Notes under the pieces: generated by a model | Databases searched by the model: none | The model's input: only the letters and a program-made list of their open reading frames with translations | Told to the model about the DNA's origin: nothing | Shown here: piece by piece, positions 45,301-58,262 of the stretch | Numbering within the stretch: the first letter of the stretch is position 1 | Layout of the letters: every line of letters starts with the position of its first letter | Translations under genes and position numbers: made by a program | From: Archegozetes longisetosus | Lineage: Eukaryota > Arthropoda > Arachnida > Sarcoptiformes > Trhypochthoniidae | NCBI GenBank assembly: GCA_018873245.2 | Contig: JAEMBT020000005.1 | Coordinates: 7,116,001 to 7,180,000, forward strand | Direction of reading: 5' to 3' | Length of the DNA stretch: 64,000 bases

Positions 45301-48300
45301 AGTTTAGGTTTCATTTGCAATTTTTTTCCATGTTTATATATTAGATTTTTTTTAATAACTTTCATGAGAAATCATTGACTTTTATTAGCTTTTGATCTTT
45401 CATACTCACTTTATAGTTGAACCTTTTACAATGTACTGAAATTTTCATAGCTTTCACATAGAGTCATGAAATCAAAATTGACACTAAATTTTAATGCAAT
45501 GATCAGTATTTCACAACTAATTTTCACGAATCATCCAAAGGTATTGATTCGAGAAATCACTTTGCGAATAAAATACTGCATTTATAGCCTTAAGCGTGTC
45601 TGATACGTTCGTTTCAATTATGCTTTCTTTCAAAAGTGATATGAATTTACATCAAAAGTTGTGCACTTTTTGTTACATAATTCAATTTATCGTTATTTCT
45701 CTAGTTTTTACAACGAAATTCAAGTATAACTTAAATTCTCAGAATTACTTTTTCAGTTTAAGTGCTTTAAGTTTTCGGTACTTAATTTTCTCATTCAACA
45801 AGAATTCGGGATTCAGTGAAACAATTTTCAAAACCTTCCTAATATACATTTAATCAAACAGAAAGAATCGCTCCAATTATTTTTGCAATTAAAATCTAAC
45901 CATTAGAATAATAAATAATTTTTAAGCAATATTTGATGAAAGCAAATGAGAATACGAAGAAAACAATTAATAATAAGTTTTCATTTTTTTGTTCTAACAC
46001 ATAATGACATTTAGTAATAATTAATGAGAGTAAAGTGCAAAAAGTGTCTGATAACCGGTGATGTATTCTATGATTAACACTACCGAGTGATAAGACACTT
46101 GAATACACAAAATTGAAGCGACTATTTATCTCATACTATGTGAGTGATAATATTTTGTTACAGTTTTTATGAGTATAAGTCACGTAAACTCTGTATAAAT
46201 CATTCATTATATGAAAAATTATATAATACAAGGTCACAAAAGACGCACGTGTCTGACCGAATCACGTGCTGGTCACGAACTTACGTGATAACCAACTCTG
46301 CCACTTATCAACTATAGCTAATGTGAATGGCTTCACAAGAGTTTATCAGATTATAGCATCAACTCTTTCTGACAAATCAAATTGATTTCTATTCCTCTGA
46401 CGACTGAACTCTAAACGAAATCTTTGGACACAATAAATATAAACTCAAATCTAATACTTAACACTAAAACTATATTTCTACTAGCCTGAGGGCTGACTGC
46501 ATTTGATTGAATATTTTTGAAACTTTATGGAGATATGATACTGAACTTTTTACTAACACATGTTGACAACTGGAAAGTTTGCTCATATAGATCAGACTAA
46601 AAGAGAGAAAAGCTATGCCACGAGAATCACATCAATCAATGATAGCAAACGGATTTCCGAACCGCATAAATCATTGCTTCAGGGCAGGCATCAAACTTTT
46701 TTCAACTACTTTTTCCGAACTCGCTCTCGTGCTAAGACCTATTCATGTTTTACCTTTTCGGGTGGAATACGAAGAAATCAACCGGAATATTAGCCGTTCT
46801 CTTGGGTGCGACACTTTCACTCGATATAAAAACTTTGCAATCAATCACTCTTTCATTCATATTTTTTTCAGTCATTATTAGTTGAATGAGAAAATGTCTT
46901 CCTTCTAAAAGTTTCACTATAACTAGTGATTAAGAATATTTTTCAATTACTTGTGTCTCCTAAATAGCAACTTTTAATAATTTATTAATGAATTTTAGCT
47001 TCAAATCATTGTTTAAGAAAGACAATTTTTTTGTAACGCATGTTTCCATTTGGGTGTTTATTATTAATGCTCTATTAACACATCTAGGGGTTAATTCGCT
47101 GTAATTTACGAGATTATTGATGTTTTTCAAAAATTTAGCTATATTTGAGCATAAAATATTACAAATTTTAACGATAGAAAGTTACAAAACTTTTTTAATT
47201 CTGCTTAATTTGAAGATATCTGCTTAATTCTGTTAATATTTGAAGAGCTGTTGCATTACGTGTTCGGAATACTTCAAAGCAGTCAACGAATAAGTGGAAA
47301 GTTAGTTACCACACCAAAAGTTAAACATAAATTCAATATTTTCTGATCCGATATTAAAAGTTCTTTCGCTTCGAGTAAAGGCTTCGTCAGTCATATAGTT
47401 ATAGTGAGAAGGAAACAAAAATATCACAAATATAACGATTGATTTGATAAATCGAAAGTTTATAAAAAGAATTAACTTTTTGTTGGGCTTAAAGTAAAAA
47501 ATTTGAAAGAGAGTCAAAACTAAAGTTATTTTAATACTGCAGCTCAAACAACTGTTTAAGTTTGAAAGAGTTTATAAGTGAAACTTTCAAAATAACACTT
47601 TCACAAGGGATCAAAGCCATCATTTTTATAATTAAGAGTTTTACTGACAAATTTTGACACAATTATGTCATTTTGATTTATTATAATAGGGTTAGTGCCA
47701 CTACAGTTTTAAGATGTGATTCGGCGCCCAACTTATCTGTACACAGTCTCCTCTCATCCTATTTTACTATTCGAGTGAAGACTTGAGAAACAAATTATAA
47801 TTTCTTCTCTACCCTTAACTGTCACTCCAAAACGTATGTCATGTGTTTTCAATATTGCAAAATAAGTAGTCGAGCTTATTTGTCCTAAACATATCAAAGT
47901 TTATAACTAGAGTAATCTGCTTCTTATCTAACGTTAATTGTTTTTTAAAATATTATCTCATTCATTGTTTCCCATAGGTTTTAATCTCTAAGCCGGTACG
48001 GATGCCAAGCAACAGACGAAGGGCCAAAAGTTAATTTTAAAAAATGACCAAATAGCTCATTGGCAATTTTAAGATTCGTAAAATAGGACAATCAGTATCA
48101 TAAAGTGATTGTTGGACGTTACAACCAATTTTAACATTTTCAGGAGGTGCTGGTGAACCAAAATTTTTCAAGTTTTAAACAAATATTGCCTATAAGAACA
48201 AATTTAATATACGAAAGTACACATGAAATAGTTTGATTTTTGACACCATTAGCCATGTTATGAATTATGTCAAAATATGATTTCTGCATTTTATGGGTTT

Positions 48301-51300
48301 TTGCCAAAAATATATATAACTATATATTCTAAATGTAACTTTTCTCATAGTTTTCTGATAAGCTCTGGTTTAACAAATTACACGTAACTAATTCTGAGCT
48401 ACGAGTTTGTTAATAGCTGTGAATGAGAGCTATTCATCTAAAAATATATCACTTTCTACCCTTTTTAGTCTTAACGACGTTCATGAACTAAATACCGATT
48501 TATTACTGAATTACTATAGAATTAGTCGATATTTGAATATAGAATTTTGGTTAAAACCCTAATTAAAACTTTGAGCGATCATTGGGAAGACTTAGAAAAA
48601 TACTTGTGTCAAATTAGTTGACTTAAGCTTCAATTCCTCAAATTAACATTCGTTAGAACCAAATAAGCTTTTCAACTCAATCATTATAATCGGTTTATCA
48701 TAAAGTTCTAGTTTACATAATCATTATAATGAAATTCTAGCAATTTCGACCCCTAACTGTTCGTTTCAGTGTTGAGCCAATGCAATACATTTGGGTAATT
48801 ATGAATACAAAACGCATTTCTTTCTCAACTCTGAATAACAATGTATACGAAGCAGATTGAATACTTAGTTGGCTGTATGACAACAATTACAAAAGTAATC
48901 TCTGAGTATTCAAATATTTTTCGTATCATTCAAAAATTGATTATTCGCTTTTTTCTGAAGCGTCACTATCATAATAGAATGATTTTTGTTCAATTTTCAA
49001 TACTTTCTAATTATTATTAGTGTTTGAAACCTTAATTTTCGAACAATTTGAACATATGAAGTTTACTGAACTGTTGGTCTAATCGAGATTTTGTGCAGAG
49101 TTGCAAGCCACTTCACAACATTGATTAGCAAAGACTATCCACAGAATGAGTTAAAAAGCGATTTAAAAACTTAGCTTTTATCTTAAAAGTAAGTTTACTG
49201 CTGAACTATTTCTAATCAACTGTTCGAGCAATAGTAAAGAGCTGTCAGTGCTGTCACTAACGCTATTTCCACATAAGAAATCTAAAATTTAAGCAATTAT
49301 TTTAAATCCCTATTTAATAGAATTCTAGGAAGAAGATTATCATTAATCATTAAATGCTCCAAATCACAAGTCATATTAGATAAAGTTGACTCAAGTTTTC
49401 TTCTTTTTTTTATTGTTCTCAACCTTATGCTAAACAATCTTATCTGTTATGCATTATACAGTTGAAAACTTAATAGTCCATGATAGCAACAAGATAAAGG
49501 CTGTGATACGGATCAATTTTTTGTCAAATTCGATTTGTAATTTGATTTGATTACTCTGTCTAATATTCTATGTTTCTTAATATCCTTTATATTAAGTAGA
49601 CCCTTTTAAGTTAACTATAACTTTAACTAAAATTAAAGAATTTAATAAACTGAAAATGAAAAAACTTTAACTAAAATAATGATAAAAACTTAAATTATTT
49701 CGGTTTTTAAATCTGTTTTTTGCAAGCGAAGATTACAAGGTTTCTTAAAATATTTCCATGAACAGATTATAGGTAATATATTCCATTAATTGGATTAAAA
49801 ATCAATATTCAATCCTATAATTCCGTTCATATGTTATCACAAATGATAGAGAAGTAATATTTATTTATAATAAACATCTTTTAGTCATTTATAGTGTGTG
49901 ATAATTTGATTAAAACTTAAAAACTGAAATAAAAACTTAAACTTTAGTTAAAACTAAGGTTAATTTAAAAATTTAGAACTTAAAGAGTCTTATATTAAGG
50001 TCTAATGGAAGCATGCCATCACAACGCATCACTCCTGGTTGCTATCTTGGATTATTGACATTTTGAGTGTAAGTCTAAAAAATTAAGGCTTAGGCTTCAA
50101 TTAAATTTGCATTTAGCTAGTTCTTCTTTTCAAAGAATTTTCGATCAGCTCTGGAAGCTGGAGCATTTTTTGTTTTGACAGGATGGAGATAGTTCATTAT
50201 TGAATGCTTTTTCGATTGTCTGTTCACATATCAGAAGTATTTGTTGCAAACATTATTTACTTTGCTCTTTGTGCTCATTTAATTGAAATCAATTACATCG
50301 CTTAATAACCTTAATGATAGAGCGGATGCTTTCAATACAAACACTAATTTTTTCTCCTTAATATACCTTTAAGTTTAAAAGTTAAGTCTCGTTGCCATTA
50401 TGTTCAGAAAAAATCAAATTATCTTTTCTATAATTAGTAGCTCTTCTTTACTTAAGCTCTTGAAATAGGCTATAGATGAGAAAACTTAGAATCAAATTAA
50501 AGTTTTGTTTGCTATTCTATAGGAAAAGAATTTATTTTATCTGAAAATAACTATTTTCATATATAGAGTGATAAATGACAAACGGCTAGAATAGTCACTA
50601 ATGATGGTGGCCATCAGATGCTTTCTCTCAATTGATTGCAATCATAATGCATTTCGATGCAACACTACAATTTAGGTATTTATAGCAATCTATTTTTTTC
50701 TCTGCTTCTTTGCTTCAACTCTAAATCTATGAGTTTTTTCACCATTTCTAAAGATCAAACAATTATAAAGCGAAACTAAAAATTGATTGTTCTGAGAGAT
50801 TTAATCTTTGTATCATTTACAACTGCGCTCCATTTATCTATAAAACTTTAAAAAGCATTTTCATGGCTTCTCAATCACGGTTTACACTCTTAAATATCTT
50901 TTAAAGTTTCTTGTTTTTGATAAACTTTTAGTCTAGACACGAGAATAGATTCTAACTAATGGCCAAAAGTATTGCTACAAAGCGCAACTCATTATGAATT
51001 GATTGAAAGTGTTCGATAGAGAGTTGATTTTATTGAGGTTCAAACCTAATACAAACCAAGTCGATTAATCCCACAGTCGATTAACTTTGAAGCTTTAAAA
51101 TAAAAGCATTGAAAACTGAAGAATCAAATAAATCAGACTAGTTTTAATAAATGGCCAGTAATGCCAAACCCAAACATTCGGTATTTTGAGTGGAATTGCA
51201 CTTTGTTCTCGTATCTGTTGTGGAAATGAATTTGTTTTTGTGCTTTTGCATTCTATGCGCTATTCTCCACTGTTGACATAAAAGTGATGGTCAAATAAAA

Positions 51301-52627
51301 ATTCGCTGACACAGATTGTGATGACCAATGTTTGAAATGGACCAAAAATGACCGAAAACACATACAACGAAAGTATATTTACAGATGCAATAAATAAGAA
51401 AAACTATGATTTTATACAATGAATAAACGGTAAAAAACAGAGATATTGTTTATGAAAATATTAAGCTATAAATGATGAACAGGATGGAGACACTCTAGGA
51501 TTTGAAACTAGAAAAATAAGTAGGATTTTAAGGATTAAAATAGAGAAGAATAGGATTTGAAAGTTTGTATTGTTTGGAGTTTTATCGGATGTTAAACATG
51601 AAGTAAGACTCTATTTATATAACATGAGATTTTTCTATATTTCGAAAGAGAACCATTGAAACTATAAAAAGAAGAAAAGCCAAATATTAAAACTGAGCTC
51701 AAATACATTGTACGTAAACTGGTATCAAATTGTTATTTCTAGTTGAATATTGATTATATTCTAAAATTGAGCCAAAAAGCAATGGTATAGAAATACATAG
51801 AACATAAAAAGCTGAATATAATATTAATATATACGTAAATATAATACAATCAAATTTTTATGCAACAGAAAAATGAAACTCTTTATAAGCTAATTATATA
51901 TTCATATAAAAACTCTTATTTTTATGTAATAATAGCATTGTATACGTTTCCGAATTGATCACGGGTTAAATTTGATATATGAGAGAAAATGCAATTTGAA
52001 GAATCCTTAGTTATGTAACTGAAGCTGAGAAGAACTTTAAAAATTGAAGCCAATCATCAATTGGGAAAATGGGAAAATGGGGCAACAATAGCTGTTCTAT
52101 AGCTTGAGTGGCTAAAACTTAATGACGGAATTTATATGAAATTTGATGACACTAATAACGGTAACAATGAAATGCAAGTTAATTTCCTTTTCCAAAACTA
52201 AAAGCCATTCTACAAATTTTGTCGAGTGTAAAAAGTTCAGAGAAACCAATGGAAACCACAATCATTTTACTGCCTTATTGCTTTTATGGCGGCGTAACTA
52301 CAGACTCATATTTTACAAACATTCAACTAACTTCTCCCTAAGACTCCGTCAAAAGCTATTGAAGTAATCGCAAACTAAATCTAATACAGAAATAATCAAA
52401 TTTAAATTCGAGTCAATATTAACAATTAAGTGTAGTTAGTAATAGAAAATTTCAATAAATTAAGGGCTACGCAACTGAGCCCATTTTTGATTTGATTCAG
52501 TTTTGTCATGTAATAATAGTAAGATTTCTCGGTCTAACTTTTCCGACACATTCACAATTTCCTGACAGATTTACAGGAGTTTGTGATTTCAATATAAGAG
52601 CCAACTATGAATCACTTCATTTCCGAC

Positions 52628-52656
52628 AAACTCAAACTCAAACTCAAACTCAAACT
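52628..52656. repeat. (AACTCA)n short tandem repeat
   Basis: Nearly five units of the hexamer AAACTC/AACTCA in a row. Confidence 0.9.
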
Positions 52657-55600
52657 CGATTCTCTTTTGACATTTGGGTTTAAGTTGGGCTGTTTTATTA
52701 TAGTATACCTGAAATCTTCAATTTAAAATAGAAACTTACAACAAATTAGGTTCTATTATGAATTTATGGTATCTGGAAGCATCAAAATCTCTATCTTACA
52801 CAAATGCACTGTTTGGGATTTCAGAAACCGTTTACTTTCAACTCAAAACATAAATTTCAATCAAAACTTAAATTTTACTTAAAATTTAATATAAAAGTTC
52901 AAATACCTTCAGCTGGAAATTGAGTTTAGCTATTCTGAAATAATTTTTCTTATTCGCTGGCTTCAAATGTAAAACTTCTCACTTCTAGAAGCATTTGAAG
53001 TGAACTTAATTTTAATCTTATTATTCACTCGAAGAATCCTATTTGCGTCCAAATGACCGCAAAATATGTTTTTTATCAGGGATTTGCTGAAATGATATAG
53101 TGTTGAGCTATCAATAAAAGTGTGTTAATGAATAGATTTGATTAATGGCATTTATAGGAAAATTATCGGCAAAAAATGATTTGCGAGCACATGATTGATA
53201 GCTTATGCTTTTTTGTCTCATTTACATTATTGACGCCCTAATAGAGCGAATTTTAATAATATCCAAAACTAACATCAAATTATGTGCCAAAAAACTTTTC
53301 ACGACATGCCAAACAATATTTAAAAGTTTTAAACTAAATAATGTGGTTCTCGCAAGAAAATTCGAGTTCAATCAATAAGCGATATCTAAACAATGCAATG
53401 ATTGCGAGATGTAGCCTGGCACGCATAAGTCTAAGTTTGGCAGACATACATCAAACACATAGACCCTACAGCTAAGAGCAAGGCTTTGATGCATTATCTG
53501 GCAAACCATTCATTAGATAACCGATTCAGAAATGCATTATAAAATAAAGATGTACTCAATAACAGATGACATTCGAGAGAAACTCATAATGACATGACAT
53601 CATATAAATACTAGTATTAGACAAAATTTGGCATCAAATTAATTTTTTAAATTTTCATTTTTCACTTGATAGAGATATTGTTGTGAGACTTAAGAACTAG
53701 ACAGAACTTGAAATATTGAAATGGAGGTGAAATGTATAAGATAATACTTAAAGCTACTTTGTTGCAATACACAAATAATTCATAATACAGTTCTCTCAAG
53801 CACTAGAATATAAAAATGTTTTGTTTTATTAACATTGAACGTTGTTAACGTTTTCTAATCAATATTTATCTAATTTTAGAGCAATATGAAATAATTGCTA
53901 TCTGCGAAAGTTAGGCATATTTTTCTCACTTTAGCCAAGCAATCCTTTTGAGGGCTGAGAAAAATCGATAATTTGAATTAAAATTCTTTCTCCATTGAGT
54001 GGTTAAAAGACGAATTCATACTCTAACAAAATGTTTGAAATAAACTTGGCACTAAAAAATTCATGTAATATTTTTTATCCACATAAGAAGCTTATAGTAA
54101 TAATAATATGAAGTAATATCAATAATAATGCCTTAGAATCTATCTCTTCTCTGTATAGTGTCAACGAGGATGTCTTTCTCTCGATGTCTTTTTCTCCTAG
54201 AATATCAAACAGAATAGTTGTGGAGATAAAAAATTCTTGCGAATGGACTTTCTTTGATTTTACACTACTAGCTATGCAGTTATAAATGGCAAATGTATAG
54301 AGTATATAGCAATCAATCACTGGCGTGTCACTCAACTGTGATATTCCTGATATAGTAAACTTGGGGACAAAAAATATTTGTGCGTTATATCAAACTTTAA
54401 TAACGTTTTAACATTTTTCTCCACTTATAACCCTGCCAACGTTATGCTTATTCAAAATATGCAAACACAGAATGCACAACAATTCTAAGAATGTGTCAAA
54501 ATCTAACTCACCAGGATATCTTCTAGTCAATCAAATAGCTAAAATCAATTCTAAACTAAGAGCACTCTGTTTGAAAATTTAAGTATTTGGGTAAAGATTT
54601 CAAATGCAACAACTTGAGAATTACTTAAGAAAGTGAGCATTTCTTGTAAACATTGGTTGACTATCAAGTCAACAAAACAGTAGGAGTTAGGAAAGAAATG
54701 CATTAGAATCTTTCTAATTGAGGTACAATTTCAACTTAAGCCAACTTACCGAAGAAGTATATCATATAAAAGAGTTAGTTTAACCTTGAAAAAAGATGTT
54801 GAGTTTCCAGATGAGGAGATAGTAAGATAGTTAGTAAGATAGTTTGTCGGGAAAGGAAACAGTGGAAACCAGAAATGATTGGTGTTTGATTTTGTATACC
54901 ATATGCCAACATAAGGTCGTTATGATGTGACTTAGCAGAATAGAACAGTAATAGAACTTTTTTTGCTATTACTTTTATATCCTTAATGAGCTACAAAATA
55001 TCACTGCTATTTCACTGCTATTGCTATTGCTATCAATACGAGTATATAAGTCCAGTAAAGTCCACATCAAATTAATAGCTAACTGAACCTAAGTGCACTT
55101 ATGATGTACTAGAATTTATGAAATATTTAAAACTCTACCAATAGTTTTACGACTTTTCACATACTGTTTCTATGGACTTTTCACTCAATAATACTGTAGG
55201 AAATACTCATTAACGAAAAAGACTCATTAAATAGTATTTAGTAGAAGTTAGTCTTAATGGTTAAGAAAGGTTTGACAGTGTAAGTTATTTGAGTTGTTGG
55301 TGTTAGGGTTTAGCTTGTGATCAGTCGATTAGAACATAACTGAATACAATGTTAGACTCGGTTATAAGACCGCATGAAACATGGTGTACGTTTTATTGAT
55401 TTTGTAATATTCTTCTCAATGATATACCTTTTATTTATAGCCTAATCAAACTATATTTCTCTCATTCCCTTTAGTATCCCTGAGTATAGTTATATCATAA
55501 GTGCTCCAGAGTTTAATGTGACAACTTTTTCAGAAAAACAACTTAAGAATAATATCTTCAACAAACAAAATTCTAAAATTATTTAAACCTTAATCCTTAT

Positions 55601-55954
55601 AGACTTTACATAAGTGTCAGCATTGTTTTCAAGAACTTTTTTATTCAAATTCATTCATAATGATTAATGAAGCGCTTATTCCCCATAAATAATTTTGCTT
55701 CGACTCTGAAAGTCTGCAGTGTTTTTTAGTTACTATTGAGTTCGACTAAGTTCAAAATGATACTTGAGCAAATAATCAAATTAATATCTTCAAGCTAAAT
55801 AAACAGACCAAAATCTGATACAGTTCCCAAATTTACAGAGCACTATCTGTCGAGCAATTGATAGAGATTTGACCAATAATGCATTAACAATTACTATAAA
55901 TTGCAACAATGTTACGCAACCTTGTATTGAGTTCAACAAATATTGACAATAAAA

Positions 55955-55973
55955 AGAGAGAGAGAGAGAGAGA
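55955..55973. repeat. (GA)n microsatellite, short
   Basis: About nine GA units on the plus strand. Confidence 0.9.
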
Positions 55974-58205
55974 AAAGTTAAAATTTATCACTACTGAAGA
56001 TGATATTTTTTGTTGACCAGTAGTAACCAGTAGTAGATTCTCGAGAAGAAAATATAAGTTATATTTATTTTTATTATATAGTCTATTAATGTTTATTGGA
56101 TAGAATAAAGATACCGATTCCGATTGCGACAATGGTCTATAAAGTTAAACAACTTGGAGTATCATCAATTCCACCAAATGCTCCTCTTTTCCGTCCGAAA
56201 ACATAACATTAATGAGTTTTTGAAGAAAAAATCAACGATTCCAAACAAGAGAACAAAAATCATAGAATGTAATCAATGAACAACAGTTTTGCTAACTTTT
56301 TATTCCCATAAAAACTTTCTATTTATAATCTTATACTTGAGTTTCCTATTTTTCAAACTTTAGATAAGGTTCTTAAGGATAGATGAGTTGATTCTCTTCT
56401 AAAAGATATAAAAAGTTTAGTTTTTCTTTAAGCCTTTAAGTATATTTCGCGATTTTGTTTTTCGGTAAATAATTGAAAACAAAAATAAAATTCTATAAAT
56501 TTGATTGAAGCTTTCTTGTCAATCTGTTCTCCTTTGTTAGATGACTGAGATGTAACAGTCTTTCAATAGTTATCTTACGCGTAACTTTGTGCCAGAAGTT
56601 TCCTGATATTTAATATTGTTGGTCTTAATTATCATATATGCGCTTATATACCAAGATTGGCAAATCACACAGCTCTAGTCATCATTCATCCGCATTGAAC
56701 GCATCATCTAATTGAAGGCTTTGATCTAAAAATATTCCTAAACTTGAAAATAAATATAAGGCTTAGAAATTAGGAAGCTGTTTTCCAAATAATTAATTCG
56801 GAAGATTTATGTAAAAAAATTTCATAACGAATTTTATTATGTGTTTCATAATTAAAATTTCACTGTTTCACAACATTAAGCTAAGATTTACTTCTCTATG
56901 TGACAGCCAATATTTCTTTAAAATGTAAATTTAAAGTTTCGTTTGCTGCTCACAACAGGCGATAATAAACCAAAAACTAGAGTTAATTACTTGTAATCAT
57001 ACTGAACTACATTAACTTATGCAGCATATTATCAATGTATTACAACTTTGAATAGATACGTTTTCTTCAATTCTAAGCACTGTTTTCAATTGGAAAAATA
57101 CAAATTTCTTATCTGATCCAAGCATGAAATAATGTTGAGGTACATTGTGTACGGATTTATCGAAGTTTTATCGAACAGGGTTTTATCGAAAGTATTTATG
57201 TTTATTAAGAGCCCGCTAACTGCTTGCTATAACGGGAATAACTGCTAGTCATTCACCATCAGTATTAGCGAAAATTTATTTTCTCAGTAATTTAAGCTTC
57301 AGTGAACTCATATATGACATGAGTTTAAAGCAAGTCTAAGAATTGATTCGTGATTCATGGAGGGAGGGATTGACGAAATGGTAAATAAGTGTGAGTTTGT
57401 TTGGTCAGAGCCCCTATTTATCTCGTTAACTATCGTAATACAAATCTCTTCGATCAAAACAAAATAATAAAGTACTGATTCTTCAGCCAACCGAAAGAAT
57501 ATGGTACAAATATTTGAGTTCATTTCTATCTTAGTTTAACAGCAATTACTAATAGCAATCGAAATAAGACTTAGCGAAAAATGAATTTTTAAGCCTTACT
57601 CTTAATGAGAATTTTTCGATACCAGATTTGAATGAAAAGAGAAAATTGAAAATTGATATGAACTTTTTTACTTTTTGTTTAAAGCTCTTTTGAACTTCTC
57701 TAAAAGTACTAATCAATATGAAAGAATGTATATTATATTTGAATATAGGTTCTACAAAAAACTATTTCGAATAAATCCTGAAATTCCCGTTTTTAAGCTC
57801 AATAGTATTATGCAAAATATTCCGATAGGATTATTCAACAAATAAGATAAACTTTTCCTTTTAGAAGAATGAGTCAATATTATAGAGTAATATAAAACTT
57901 ATTTTTTCATACACTTTATTCTCATCGATATGCAAAATCACGTTCAGATCGTTTTTGTTGACTAACTTGATAAAAATAGAAAAATTTAATCTCATTTCGC
58001 CTAATGATAAGCATTACTCTTTCCTCGAATACTTTGTATCAGATAATAAACTAAGAGGTTTCACTTTCTAAGTAAGCTTGCATTAGCATATAGTTCAAAA
58101 ACTTATTTATTTTTATTATTCCTGTTGTTTAAAAGTGTTGTGATTAGGGCGCGAACCAAATACTGGGGAAACAGAGTTCAATTGTGGGAGAGCTTTTAAA
58201 ATATT

Positions 58206-58208
<3 letters not shown>
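55974..58208. other. Gene-poor AT-rich region, nothing recognised
   Basis: No coding or repeat signal beyond composition. Confidence 0.45.

Positions 58209-58261
<53 letters not shown>
58209..58261. repeat. (GA)n microsatellite, 53 bp
   Basis: Uninterrupted GA run on the plus strand. Confidence 0.97.

Positions 58262-58262
<1 letters not shown>

Larger units (their letters stand above)
42107..55954. other. Gene-poor AT-rich region
   Basis: No supported gene on either strand. Contents I can name are a pogo-like end at 42288, a GC-richer patch at about 43510-43690, another at about 46560-46830 with two overlapping short frames, and a hexamer repeat at 52628. The rest shows only AT-driven short frames. 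Confidence 0.45.

Noticed and set aside
46230-46320. CACGTG-rich stretch shared in words with 16340-16445
   Set aside because: Shared words (ACGTGACCAGC and its complement) are too short to show that the two are copies of one repeat.
55340-55400. TTAGACTCGGTTATAAGACCG, resembling a pogo-type end
   Set aside because: Too short and without the CAGT terminus or a partner.
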